Assembly: GCA_900708905.1 (NCBI GenBank)
Contig: CAADRB010000028.1
Span: forward strand, 538,408-602,407
Origin: Hymenolepis diminuta
Lineage: Eukaryota > Platyhelminthes > Cestoda > Cyclophyllidea > Hymenolepididae
Length of the DNA stretch: 64,000 nucleotides
Reading direction: 5' to 3'
The notes under the pieces were generated by a model. It was not told the DNA's origin. It searched no databases and saw nothing but the letters and a program-made list of their open reading frames with translations. The position numbers and the translations under genes are program-made. Of the stretch, positions 23,701-38,700 are shown piece by piece (the stretch's first letter is position 1; every line of letters starts with the position of its first letter).

Positions 23701-26700
23701 TCGCTCGAGTCCCTCTACCTCATCCTCTTGGCACTTGTGTAGCTGTAATTACCATTCCTTATTTAATAATAATAATATGTCCATTTATTTATAAAGTTGG
23801 ACTACATTTTACTATTTGGACAAGCGAAGGTATAGCTATAGCTTGAAGAAATGATAGGGAGATTTGGTCCACGAGGTTCGAGATTTTTACCTCTCCATCA
23901 TCCAGGTCAGAAGAATATGCGTTGTTACCTATTCTCAAGGCCCTTTGATGTGACTCGGATTGAATTTATTGTCAACGTTGGAGATGACATTTGATGTGCC
24001 ATTTCAATCGCTCTTCTCTTACGAAACTGAAAACAACCTGAAATTGGGCACTGGAAGCCTCTGTTAATCATTATGCCTGATTAAGAATGATCCTGTCGAT
24101 AATTCAAAAGCAGTACATTCTTTTTGTTAACATTAACATACAGTTTGCAGCCTCACAATTCATTGTGTTTGCTCAATTTCTATTTTGTAGACGGAAATTG
24201 ACATTATTGACTTCTTTAATAACGGCAGCCCAGTCAAACTAAAAACTCCTTTGGAGTCTGGATTAATTCGTCTCACCCATAAATCTATTTAAGCTTTCCT
24301 TCTATTTTGTATCTGATGAATCAAGACAAGTTTGAGGGTAAGAGAAGTAGTGAGACTCTACTAAAGTCCAAAGATGAAGTCTTTTTAGCCGGAGCTTGGA
24401 CGCTGCATTTCTCAAATCAATTACTGAGCTAATTCTTCACATGCTTTGTGAGTGTGTAATCCTAAGACTAGCTTTCTCGCAGAGTCTATTAGAGTTTTAA
24501 GTCTATTTTTATTAAATACCCTTTTCTCTTGTATTAAAAATATGATTACTAAAAACATTCCTATTTTCTACAAAGTTAATATTGATCTGGGCTGCCTCTG
24601 TCACTGCGGTTACACTTGAAATATAGGCCCTCGGATCTAGAAGGGGCAAGGCCTGTAGAGCAAATAACGGACATTTTATTGAGAAAATAAGTGGGCTTAT
24701 ATAGATTTGGAAATGACTGATTGTATAGTTTGTCAATAATTGCAATAATTATAAGATTGCATTCTTAATGATCGATAAATCAGTGCACCATGGATTGAAT
24801 TCCTGCATTTCGCTCAGGTGCACTGAAAAGATTCGACTCTCCTTTCTAACATTATACACCTATGTGAGTAATTAATCTTCCCTCGGTTTGTTATTTTTAT
24901 GAATCATGTATTCCATATGTATCTATATTTCCTTTGTTATCTCGTGAATGATCTTGATTTGGTAAACAATTTCTTCATGTAGTTTCAATGACACTTCCAT
25001 TCACCTGGTAGGGTTAAATGAGAAGATATCCTGTAACCCCTCTTATGACAAGCCCGCACTTTTTCGTCCCTCTTGTTTACCAGAAACAGCCAGGGCTGTT
25101 AGCTGCCTACATCACTAAATGTGTAACGATGAACATCGATAGATAGACGTACACCTTAAAGTTCGCAATTTAATTCGGGTTTGCGAGAGAAGCCGTGAAT
25201 TTATGAAGAGAGCATTTCAGTTGGATGTAAAATCGGCATACATTGCTGGAATAAAGTGGGACTCTATAAAGACAATGCAGGCCCGTAACTACTTAGACAC
25301 GGTTGGTGGTTGAACGTTTCCCTTCTTTTTCTTGCTTTTAAACTATTTAAAATAATTTTTACCCTTTACAGAGTTCGAAAATTGGGACTCCCTTTTTGGC
25401 CTCCGGTTCAGGAGATGAAGTGTCTTATCCTGAAGTAGCGGCTACAAAACTCGACCTCAATAAGGGTCTTCTCATCTGTATGTATGCTGATCATAGGTGT
25501 GTCAAATATTCCTCTTACTTTTTATACTGAAATTGGCTGGCGTCCTATTATTTTACAACATTGGATTAGGGCTTACATGGAGTCCGGGATCTAACTATGC
25601 GTGGTGTCTCTGGCGTTTTCGAAGATTCGATTTCAAGTTGTTTAGACAAGCATCTTTTTTTAGAATAATTGCATAGACGAAACATTTCAGGAATATTTTG
25701 ACGTGTAATCGAATTTTGTTATGAAAGTAGGATACAATTTGCTTAAATTTCATATGTATAGAAGAGAGATTTAACGACAAAATTACCACAATAAGCAGGC
25801 TAGATCAGATCAAATTTATTGATGTTATTAGGAATCTATTTATGCACAAGAATTGAGTTTTGTCGGATTATGACTTGTTGATTAGGGTTTAACCAATCAT
25901 TGCCATTACCTGCCATGGTTATAACATGACATACCGATGACTTGGAATCGATATTCCACCTCCGGTGCACGGCAAAGCATTGTTTTGCCTTTCTATCAAA
26001 AAGTGACCTGGAAGCCGCCTCCCATTTCCTAGCTCCGTGTTAGAAGAATTTAAATGTGTGGTTTTGGAGAAATGTCACTCATTATCTTATCAGTGTTGTC
26101 ACCCCACAGATTGGCTACTTGAGATTAGTGGTTAGCTTGTAAGTTTTTTAACTCATTTCCCACCCCACATCCTTCTTAAAATACCACTCTGTTGTCTTTG
26201 ATGTGATGTTAAGCGAGCCGGCATTTACAACTAATCGCTCTTTATAATAATAATTAGGAATTTGTGGTAATATATGGTCAGGCCCTCTGTTATGAGTACG
26301 CTACAGCTGCTCAGACCCCAAAGTGATAGACAGAAGACAGATTTAATCAGATTTTGCTATATTCTACCATTTCAATGTTCGGTTTTCATGATTTGACCTC
26401 TGGATTTCTGGATGGGTTCATGTCCGCAATATTTGGAGACTAATGATTAGTTTACTTGCTCGGATATTGAGCCATGTCATTTCGATTTAATGGTATCCCC
26501 TTTCAGCCAAGACCAGGAAGATGAGACTGCCATTTCAGCGTAACAGATCTCATTAATTATTGACCTTTTCCTATTCCAGTCTCTACTGCTGGGACGTGTC
26601 GAATCTGAAGTCCATCACTCGACGCTTCGCGCATTTCTATCACAGTCGAGCCGTGTGTGGTGGTTCAATAGCTTCCACTTCCTCCACCCCATCAACATTA

Positions 26701-29700
26701 CCTTCCACTCCTGACGAGACGGATCTGGGTCGATGGGCTCCTGTTACAGACCCTGGAGCATCGGCCCTTCATGTGGAACACTTCGCCACCTGCTCGGATG
26801 ATGACACAGTCCGCATATGGGCCTTTCCTGTCAATCGATCTACTCTCAAATCCAACGAACTATTTCCTGATGGAATGGTGAGGCATAAACTTTAATGTAG
26901 GAGTACGAGTAAGGTCGACTTTCCTAATAATGTGCTTAAAGTACGGAGTAATTAAAAAATGTTTCAGAGACCCAATCCGAATATTTTTCATTCCAAACTC
27001 GGGAGAGGCTCATAAGCTTCATTTTTAGTGTACACGATTATTGATTATTCGATAATAGCGTTGGCAGTTTTTGTATTGATTTGAGCATGTTCTTTTGCAA
27101 TGATACATCACCGTATTTGCACTCTGACGCCTGGCTTCCGAACCTCATAGTGTACTGGTAGCATTGACCTTGGTTTCTAAATAAGAAAACTTTCAGAGTG
27201 AGATAAACAATAAGAGAAGATCGTAAGAACGCGACCGGTATTTAGCAGCAGAAATAGTACATCTAATAAAGCATTTGCACTTCAGAGTTTGCATAATCTC
27301 AGGTCATCAATTACGAAAGCGTTTTTCAGCGCTCATCTTGGCTACAGGGTAGCTTCCTGATGATAAACTCAAATTCTGCCACCACCTGCCTATCAGCTGG
27401 CCCATATCTTTTGCGGTTGGTCAGTCTACTCATTGGGTGCACACCTCTGGATATCGAACCCGTGAATTCTGATTTCAATTAAGGACGTAACCACTGTGAA
27501 ACACCCAATTACATTTTTATCTCAAATCTTATCACAAGACATTCGTGTTTGTCTTTGAAGTTTACCGTTAACACCAATCACCATTCTGATTCATTATTTC
27601 TTTCATAAATTGGTTCTTGTTTTTATACTCGGAACTACTAGTCGGTAGCATAGTAAATTAAATTCTGTTTATTTATCTGAACATCAATTATCTTTTCTTC
27701 TTTTAGGAGGAGATTAGTATTCTCTATACAGATCCAAACTACGCGAATCTTTGCTCTGACGAACGAGGCACAAGTACTTTTTGATCTCCTTATCTCTTAA
27801 ATTTATTTACAAATTCTCATACATTAGACCTTTATTTGACATGCTCAGCGTTTCGAAATGTTAGCTGCCTATGTCACTGTATAAACTCCGTACTTTGTAT
27901 TGTGATTGTAGACGGTTTCGGGCCAAGTTACTTCGGACAAGGCAGTACGCTTAACCTCTCAGCTCCTGGAAGTCCCTCACCGATGCGTCAGAGTTCGAGT
28001 TCTCGATGGAGTAGTAATGCGAATATAGCTGCGAATCAAAATGGTGCTGGCTATGGTCTGCGATCACTGGGCATCTCGCCGGATGCTCGACATCTTGCTG
28101 TTGGTGAAAGATCTGGTCAACTCAGGTAGGTGTTCCCTCTTGCATATTTTGCAGGACTGTCTGCCTTGAACTCCAGATCATTATAATAACACTAATGAAA
28201 TCAAATAAAGTCTGAATTTTTGGTATGCTAACCTTATTCTCGACGTTTACTCTATCTCTCTTCTCTTTCACTCGCTTGTGAGCTATTTTAATCTGCCTTG
28301 TGTTTGGTTGCCCTTTTGTGATTAATCATCGCATTTTTTTCTGTTTTCCCTGATACCCTTATAATTATAACAGCTAATATCAGGATCACTAGATACGTAG
28401 AGAAATCAGAAATAGAGATAGTGCTTCAATAAGAAATAGCAGGGATAGATATCGAGAGGGCTGATTTTTAATAGAAGCTCCCTGGATGGTCTGACTTGAA
28501 TGGTTGGTCGGTAGAGGGTGGTAGGGGCCGTATAAGCTGACTACTGGAGATAGGCTTTTTATTAGTTATAGGGTAGACAAAGGCAGTAAGAATAGGTTGC
28601 AGGCATATTGGTAGCCTAGGTGATTGAGGGATTAAAAGGAGGAGGGTTGTGGTCTGCTAATGGCTTGGATCTCCGTAGGCGTTTGACAGGTATAACGATA
28701 TGAGCATGGCAAGTGGACATCGGGAAATTTTAAGACAGTCCCGTTTAGGGTTAACAGCCATCAGTCATGAGGCTGACTCATGAAATTTTGCTTTGAAAAT
28801 ATGTTTTAATCAACTTATAAATTATGTGCTTCTAGATGCATCAGTTTATGGGTCTTATTCTTTTCTTCTTTAAAGGTATGATAGGGTTCATATCCCTTCA
28901 GATAAGTAATTTAAGACTATGTGTGCGTGTAAAGTGTCTTAATTTTCACGTGGATTAAAATGGGCTATATGTTATGCATGAATTTAATTGAAATTTCCCA
29001 GGTCGCGCATGGCTTCCGCCCCTCTGCTAATCCACTTTGTATGGGCCCTGGGAGGAGGTGTGTTTGTTTGTGCCTGCTCTGGAAAATAATCATGATTCCT
29101 ACACTTGAACTAGGGTTCTCCAATACAATGGCTCAGGTGAATTTTATAATAGTACTTTCTAAGGAGTATTCCTCTTAGGGAAGAGGAGAAAATGTTTTGC
29201 AGTCTCGCAGATTAGAAAGCTTTTGTATAGTTCATCTTTCTATCTTTATCACAATACAAGTGTGGTGGTCTTATTTCCAACCTACTTTTAATTGGAATTT
29301 TCATTCGGTAATCGATTTTCCGCAGTCTTCTAACTTACTATCATTCATTTTTCTGCTTGTAAGCTGTTTATCGATTTCCCACAATTATCTAACCATCACA
29401 TCTTGAACCTTACTCTCCTACTTAAGCACTTTTCAGTTTTCGAGTTGCAATGCTGCTGCCTCACGGTTCTCTTAATATAAATGTTCCTATCTTTTGATGG
29501 TGATGATGATGATTGTGAAGTTTGACTATTACATATTACGTCTTGGATATAAGGATGTGATTTTTCGGTGGAATACCTTCGAAAAGGTAATATTATTACC
29601 CATTACATAGCACCAAAAGATTTTACAAATTTTATTCATCCAAAAGTATCTTAACAATAGGGGATAAACATGGATTGGGATAGAAGTAATTAATGGAGTC

Positions 29701-32700
29701 AAGACACCAGTATTATTAACTTATTTTAATTCTAAATGTATTGGGTTATCTAATTTCTCCCTAGCAAAATAGTTCACGTTTATAATGCCAGTATTACCCT
29801 TAGCTTCCTGAATGAGTTGGAAGCTTATTGGTCGGTTGATTTAATTAATTTTTCGATCGAGCTACCTCGATTCATTTGCATTTCCTACACTCAAGGACCT
29901 TACTTAATTTCGGTTTGTTGATACACAAAGTGAATAAATTTGAGAGCGAACAGGAATATTTCTTGAACCTGTCTATAATGGGAATTTTTTTAAGAGCATA
30001 TTATTAATTAAGGGGAAGTAGAATATACCTGAGTGAAATCAAATATGTGAATGAGTCTTAGTGGATCGATTTAAGTTAATTGAGCTAAATCACTTTAAAT
30101 ACCTGAATGCATCCACACATAGGCTTTCTGCTGTCTTAATATCTCAAAAATACGTTTCATTCAATAGGCTGGATTATTATACGCCTTTAATTCTTTTTTT
30201 TTTACATTATTAGGTTAATAACCCTTTTCCTTTTTCTTTAGGATCTACGATTTTAATACCTTCAAGTTGCTGCATAGTATCCGAGCTCATGACGCGGAGA
30301 TTCTCTCCATCACGTACTTTGAGTCGAAACTGAGTAAGCTAATAATGTGTCCGTCTATTTATAACCGTTTTCAAACAAACGTTCATAGCTATATCTGATA
30401 GGAAATAGTTTGTTGAAAGAGTAGGAGGTTTTTACCTATTATGTTCGCCTTTTTACTTCTTTTCTCAGCTTGGAAGAGTAATATATGCTGATGCTTTTTC
30501 AAAACATATTTTGAAGAAGTTTGCAATGAATCTGATGTCAGTGAAGAGAATAGTATTCTGATAAGTGTTGTTGGAAGAACCCATGTCTTTCACAAGACTT
30601 AAAACAGTCTGAAATTGGAACGTTGGTAGTGTAAGAGCATTGAACTCTTTTCCATGAACATTTGCTTACAGCTGACTTCATGTTCCCCTGAAATCACTTG
30701 GGACAGGAATTTATACATTTAGAGACAGGAAGTAAGTTAATATTATCTTTGTTCACTTTTGAACTCCTGGTGAAAGTCACCTCACATCGGCATGTCTAGG
30801 TCACCCGCTTTTGTTGTTTTTCCTTATGTCAAACTAATCCTCTCTAAGAGCTTAACTCGTTTTCGTTCAAGTTACTCATTTTGAATTCAGATTTCGCGTG
30901 CATATATTAGCATACGAGGTATTTATTAACTGTCTAGATATCTTTTATCCTCAAAACTGCTTCGTCCGTTTGATAGACTTCAAGCTTTCTAGCAACAAAG
31001 GTAATATGTGCGTTTCACTTTTAGAGTCTATTTTGATCCATTTGTGAAAAATGATTTCTTGTAGTTTATTGCAAAATGAATGTTTCGGGAAATTCTATAT
31101 AAGCGATTGGCAATTATTTTTTCGAATGACTTTTGCTCATTATTCAGGCGTGCCTGTGTAGTGAGAGCTGCTTTCAGCTGTCGATAGAAATTCTCCACTA
31201 AACTGTTAGCCTGTACATGATGTGCACTTGTGCGGATCGCGTTGATTCCAAGCAAGTTAGTAAGCTCAGAAAAGAAATAAGATTCAAAGTATAAACCAAA
31301 TGTAGCGATCCATCTTTCCAGAAGAGTTCCCTTGGTTGTCTTAGTATCCTAGTCGGTTGACAATAGTTAGGAAGTATGTGAAATCATTAGAGGGTTGGAG
31401 AGGATCAATACTGATAATGTTTTTCCTAAACACTTATATATTCTAGGCTGCCAAATGAAGTATTCTATGGCTGCATTTGCTCAGATCCAGAAGAAATTAG
31501 GTCAGAAGGACTTATTAATCAGATCAAGATTATCCTTCTCCACTTTATTAAATGCAATTATTTATACACACACCGCTTATTTAAAATTACTAAGGTGCCC
31601 GGTTAGCCAGTGATGCGGTAGTAAGAATGGCAATCGAAAAAATCAGTGCCTGGAGAATTTGTTCCGTTGACATTATTTTTACGAATTCCGCTCAGGGTAA
31701 CAAAAATAATCAACATTTTTCTTTCTGTCAAGTAGTTAGAATCATTGATAATGTGTTTCGTGTCTTTGTAATCGGTCGACGGTTCATTTTTGCGAATGTT
31801 TAAGGTTCGGAATCATTCCACTCGAAAAGTATCGTTTGTTTACAAAAAAATTATTACCTAAGAAATAATAATTTTAATTTTCATTACGTTGTCATCCCAT
31901 TCAGTGAACCACACTTTATTCTTCTAGAATTTTAACTCATCCAAATTTATTATAAAAAACTAATTTATTATGAATAGATGAATTTATTTACTTAAATGTG
32001 ATTCACTTTTGTGAAATTGCCATATGCGAGCAACAGTAATGATAATAATAATTCCCAGGCCCTTCCAGGAAAGCGTTTTCTAACGTCCATTTTGATAGAA
32101 TGTGGCATCATGAAGACTCAAAGTCCACTGCCCTCTACATTACCCAGACTTGACCAGTGCGGTTGGCTATTCTGCTCATTGGGTGCGTATCCATCCCCTG
32201 GCCTCTGATTCCGCAGACGAAAACGTTAACCACTTCACCACTAGCGCGCATGTGCAAGGAAGTCAAGCGTAGCTGTCAGAGATCGCGGGTTTGTTTCTCA
32301 CTAGCGCATATCCTGTGTTTGAACATGTTTTCCTTTAACATGTGTGTCTGCATATTAAGGAGGACACGAGATCGATTCGCATCCAGCGATGTAGTCTGCC
32401 AGCTCCACTGATTAATTTTAGTCAATTAGAGATGTGGTTGAGTGAGATTTTATCAAAAGAGCATTCTGAGACTCCCTGTTATCATTTGCCCTAGCGGGTG
32501 TGAAATAATTTCTTTCAATGAGTTAGGAATTTATTAAATATATCTTGCATATTCTTCAGCTCATATTGGCTTAATTTCAAGTTTTGTTAATCTTACATAG
32601 TGCCGGGCATGTCTCTGTTGTGTACCTCCTCCAGGGATCGTGTCATTCACGTTTTCGCACCACAACAGGACTATTCTCGTGTACAAACACTGGCAGATCA

Positions 32701-35700
32701 TTCTGGAATTGTCAACTCAGCCCTCTTCTATGAGTGTGAGGAGAACCGTAGCATCTACCTTATCTCCTGTGGCGCTGATAGATCCCTCCTCTTTCGGGTT
32801 CTCAATGTGAGTCCTCTTCCGAAACCTTGAAACGTCTTTTTCTATATTTTATAGTGATTAATTTTTAACATATTTTGTTGATGAGTTCGGTTGAAGGTTA
32901 CTTAATGATGCTAAAGTCGATAATCTCACTGAATTCAATGAATAAAGTCAAAATGAGTCACCAGACCTGTGTGTTTTGAAGTGAAAGGAATTGCACGGAT
33001 GGGGACACCTATTTTAGAAGACGCCTTATGGCACATGTCTCTTTTTCATATTTGTAGTGTTTAGTTGGCAAAAGGATAATATTTATAGTCTATACATACT
33101 GATTTGCACAAGTGTCGCATTGGACTTCTGTTGGTGTCCTGTTAGCTTGAAAGTTTTGTCACATACAACAAGTATATAAAGATCCGGCCACACAATCAGT
33201 CTTATTTTTTTGTGCTATCGGATATGTATTTTCACATAATTATTCCAAATTCAGGGCTAATCAACGAAGTGAGAAGATTTTTCTATGAATCCGACCTTCA
33301 TAGATAAAGCAAATCTTGAAAGGAATGTCAAAATACGAATAAATAACTATAAAGCCTCACAGAGACCTCTTTTTAGCAGAACTTGAAAGCTATGCATCCT
33401 ATTTTCCAATTCTTATGTTCTAAACGTTCGTTAAATATTTTGATATATGGTAGTGGCTTGTTTGATGCTCCTCGACCGGAAGATTAACCTAGATGCTGTT
33501 TGCTTTAAGATCAAAAATCATTTTGTTATGTGCTTATCTGTTTTCTGATTTTTATCGTTTAGTGACAGAAATCGTGCATCTCTAAGTACAAATTAAATAG
33601 TCCGTGTAGACCCTTCGATCTCTGCCTATGCACCGATTTGTTGTTACATTCTATCTATTCTAACATTAGCAGTGGTGTGTCCTAATTATCAATTTTTTTC
33701 TCTTCACGGGGCTCTGTTTAGCCTAATATTAGTTTCTCAGATTGCTATAAGGTTTGCTAAGTCTATATGGCCAAAAAATGATCAGGTAATGTTCGTATTA
33801 CAGGTACGGTTTGGAAATAAAGATAAATAGCTTTAAATACTGTAGTTACCAAATAGGGAGGAAGGTAAAATAAGTCTTTTCTGAAAATTTAGGATGCCTC
33901 TGGAGCTCAAGTTGTAATTTGAACTGTTTTATTCTTTTTGTCTTCAGGTTACTTGGGCAGTTCATTTCTGTTGGAGATTTGTTTTCAAGCAATTTAGAGA
34001 CAATTGCGCTGATTTTTATAAACGAAGATTCAAATTCTTTTGTAGCTTTATGGTCAAATATTTCACGATCCAGTTCCAAGTTGTCTAATATCGGAAGAAT
34101 GGTAACATTTGAATTTTTGCGAGTTGAAACAAGGGTGGTCGAATCTTTCCCATCTTCATTTTAGTAGAGCGTTTGTCAGTTAAAAGCTAATATTTACAGT
34201 TTTGAAACAGTGGATTCTTTCGTTAACTTCTGGTAAACCCATTAAAAGAACAATCACTTATTTGCCAAAAAATGGACGGGTAATAAGTCGTTTTGTTCAC
34301 TGAATGAGGTTTCGGATTGAGTTTCTAGCAGTTTCACTTACAGAGGGTAAGGACGCGTTCGCACTCAGACGTGTGATTCATACCCAGGCAGCCGTAACCA
34401 ATGCGGATATTGGCAAAATACCAGGAAAGTAATGAAAGTACTTTTTGTCCAAAATTAAGCGTCAAAGATTTAAGGGGAAACTATAATCAGAGTGCATAAG
34501 ACTGATAGTCGTTTTATAGATAAGTGTTGAATAGCACACTAAGTAGGAATCGCTTGGAATGAGAATTGAATGTATAGAACCATCACAAATTAAATGCGTT
34601 TATTTAAGAAATTCTTAATGGAAGATATTAACATTAGCTGTTATGAAATGCGGTCAACTGAGTTATATGTCACTGCCCAAATTGAATATTTCTGTATTAC
34701 GGAAGACGTTTGATAAATAGAATTCATTTTCTTATAGTAGTGACCTCTTATATAGCAGACTTATTCGCTGATCATAGAGTTGATTCTCATTGTCCTTAAT
34801 ATTTTATGACAATCGCTATAGGCATGTATATTTGGCGATTTTTTCAATCTAAGAGCCTCTAAGATATTTTCGTTGAACCGAAACTGCATTCAATAAATTC
34901 AATTCGCATGTGTGTGGAATGAGTTTAAACACTGTAATATTTGTTACCCATTTTTTGGTTAAATTGGATTATAAGTCAATTCGTTTCATTGTAAATATGA
35001 GGCGTAAACGCTTCTTACTTAATAGGATAGGATAAGAGTATATTCGTCCTGTTTTCCCTGGCTCAACATCAAAAGATAGCTACTTGCCATCTATCCATTT
35101 TATGCTTCAGACGCTGCAAACTGTAAAGCAGTATCCACTGCTTGTGAATATCAGCTACAGACCAGCTAAATTTCAGAAAACTTTCCTGACTTCAATCATT
35201 GGGAGATGCGTGCTGGAGTTGGTTGCTTCAGGGAGGAGAAATAATTTGTAGTCGGTATTGGTAACTTTACTCACACTATCTTGTGGTTAAATTCCTGCAA
35301 TTTGCTATTCGTTGTTGCCACTTTTATTACCCACTGAAAATTGAATAATTCGCTACTTTTAATCAAAAGGAAATATAAGGAATGATCAAAGTTAAAAAAT
35401 GTGAAGTGATGTTAGTAGTTTTAAAAGTTATCGGATCTCCAGAGTCATCAGGCTGCCTGCTTTCTCAATTTCAGACTTGAACATATCTACTTATTTTAAG
35501 GGCTGCTTTTCATCGCGAAAATTTGAATGACATCATTTCATACAATTTCGCATCCATCGTACAGCATTCTCCTATCGGAAGAAGTTGATAAGTTAGTAGA
35601 CCGACTTAGAATTTTTGATAGTCAATCTCTTTGTACCTTCTAGTCTTGTCTCCACTTACTAAAAGTCGACGTTACCGACACTCCACCTGGAGTTTTCCTG

Positions 35701-38700
35701 TTAAAAATATGTGGAGAACAGATTTCTTAATATTAATCAACATTAAAATTAAGTCTTGATATGACGAGTAATTCTATCAATATCTAAGCTATATCTATCT
35801 GGAATGGACGAGCTACTAGAAAAAATGAATTGATCGACATGGTATGACTAACCACAACTGGTCACTATGCTCTGAACACTGCGGACGTAAATCATTATTC
35901 AAGAAACTAAGGAACGAAAAATAAAATTTAAACTTTGTTATTTTCGATTTTTTTTTGTTTTATTTATCTTTATCGGTAGTCGGTGGTTTATGGCTACCTG
36001 TTTTGTGTCTCTATATATATATATATATTCTCAGAAGTTAGTGAGTAAATTAAGTTTCACTTAACTTAAGAGTTCAGTGAGTGGGGAAATTAAGAATATT
36101 GATATCAAATGAAGTGGTTTTTATGAACCGAGGCGTCTAAGTTTCATCATGAAAAATTTTGTGACCTGTGGTGGTGCGTTCGATGATGGCATTACTGTTG
36201 AAATACTAAGCTTATGAAAAAGTGTGGTCTAAAGCTCATATCTTAATAGGATTTTCTGAGAAGTACTGAGCGTAAATCTTTTAAAGATCGGTTTCATTTT
36301 CTGCGTTTTATAGTTCTTGTTTCTGTATATGCTCCCATAACTGTTAGTGTCGTTGCTTGATAATCCTCCTGGCTTTTTGATTTGCGCTCATACGAAGTAT
36401 ATTGAATCGTATATATTTATTCCTTGATTTAATTTAACTTTTAACTTATTCATTAATTAGGACCTTATAATGTTCAATATTCAAACCGTGCCAAGAAGCT
36501 TGGAAAAAAGTTATTCGACCGCTAAGTACATCCTCAGATCGATTCAGAGATTGTAAAGAACTCTCGTGCGAAACTGAAGATCACAACTTTTATAATGGCT
36601 TTCTGAGAGATCTATTAAACTAAATGAACTTCAAATAGAACCTCAAATTATTTACGTTCATACCATGTTCCTTTTTATAAAAATAATAAGTAAAATATTC
36701 CATTTCTCAATCTTCTGGTATACTGTAATGAGTTGTGCTTCCTTTCAATACGCTTGATTTGAATGTAAATAAATTTACGCTTGCGTAAAACAGAATCATT
36801 TTAGTTTAATGTTGCTACAGTGCTTTTCTAAAATTGTGCTAAAAAGTTGGCTTTTATCTATTACTTATTATGCATATTCTTGCACGTCTTGATTTCCGTT
36901 TTGTTCTGGTTTATACGAATAATTCCATTAAATATTATTTCTCTCTGAATTATATTTATCTTTGGGGCTTTATTTTCTATTAAATAAGCGATTTTGTCCT
37001 GTAGTAGAAGTCGACCTTAATTCGCCAGTGACTTTATTATCTGCTCGGACCAGATTGTGCATTTAATCTACTGGTTCCCATTCCTTCTTTGTTGTATGTT
37101 CTGCATTAACTATTATATTCTTTAAGGACTCTATTTTTACGAGTGCTTTACATCATATCTCTGTTCTCGTTTTTTCTCAAGTTAGGCATGTTTATCTGCA
37201 GGTGAATAATTTATCATTACAGCTCAAGGGTCTTGACATTTTTAAACATCAGTTTATTTGTACATCATTTGAGTGATTTATGACCTCCTCGTTTTCGAAA
37301 CCTTATATAGCGAACCTCATTTGGAGGCGCATTTGTGCATTTTTGTTCAAATCTAACAGTTCTATACGCCAACTAAGATCGAAGTAGTAGCCAGTGACGT
37401 AGTGGTCAACTTCTGTCGAATCAGAGGTCACAAGATTGGTGTTCGTCGATAAACATCTAGTGGTTGGAATAACCAACTACACCAGTTAATTTCGGTAGAA
37501 TGTGGGCTCATTAGAGCGGTTCTAGGATATCTCTCCAAGTCAACACTTACCTTAATGGACCAGGAAAGTGCATTTGTTATCTGTAAAACAGTCCAGTATA
37601 AATATATGTCTCAAGGCTCTGTTAAGGGGTATCGATCTCGATTGCACCAAAGAGTGATTAAATTGGTGTTTATGGTGCTTTAGGTCACTTGAATTATTTT
37701 TACTGATGCCGGCGTTATTCACGAACTGTTCATTTCCAATTTATTTGCGAGCGCAATTGTGCCATTAGAAGGACAAATTAGGAAAGGCCTTGATTTTTTT
37801 GTTTTTTCATTTCCAATTTTTGGAATAAAGCCAAGATTCAAGAGGGTCTAACTCATTAATTTTATAAAACTGAACAACTTTGCATTCATACTTACTGTTT
37901 TATTTCTGAAATGTAAGTTTGTCATTTTGATTTTATCAAAACATTTTATTGGGACTCAACGCGAATAGTGGGTTTCACTCTTTAAAATCTTTAGCTTGGC
38001 AATGCGTTTTTTTCTCAAAGTTCAGAGAGAAGGTTTTTTGCCGCTGGTAGAATGCATAGACATTTTAGAGAGCCTATTTGTTTGTTGTACTCAGTAAATG
38101 TACCCCAAAAAAACTAGAGAACTATACTCTTTTACTTTTATGTGAATTGATTATTACCATTGTCAGTGCTTAACTTAGCACTTAAAATACTCTCCACTAT
38201 CTCACGAGTATCTGCAGTGGTTCAATTTAATCTATGTCACTGTTAGAAATGACAACAGATTCTGAGCCAATAATGCAGGAGTTGAAAGTTTTAATAAGTT
38301 TTGTCTTCTAATTTCTGCTCCCTTCATCACAAAGCAAAATTGAAAGCAGAATTTTTGTAAGAAGGCATGCTCTGAAAGGATATCTTTGGAGACACCTGTT
38401 GCCTATCCGGTTTTATATCTAAATGCGTATCGGAAGGGGGTGGGAGTGTAGCACTTCGTTAGTGGAACAGAGAATTTATAATTAAAGGTTGGATAATCGA
38501 TCCAAATCCATATGAAAGTAAATGCGCTACAAGGTTACCACATATTCATGCTCATGAGTTGTTTTCACTTATAACAGTAATTTGATCATTCCATTTTCTG
38601 ATCATTTTAGACTGACCCTGAGAGCCAGACGGCGCGTTTTGTGATCGAGCACCACGTTTCGGTGACGCATTCCTATGCCTGCGCTACAGTTGTCGGACCC

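Larger units (their letters stand above)
32807..38610. other. WDR62 intron 13 (5.8 kb)
   Basis: The second longest intron. Contains a (TA)n run at 36012-36028 and a SINE-like head at 37387-37540. The ORF at 33919-34164 has no support as an exon. No nested gene was recognised. Confidence 0.5.
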
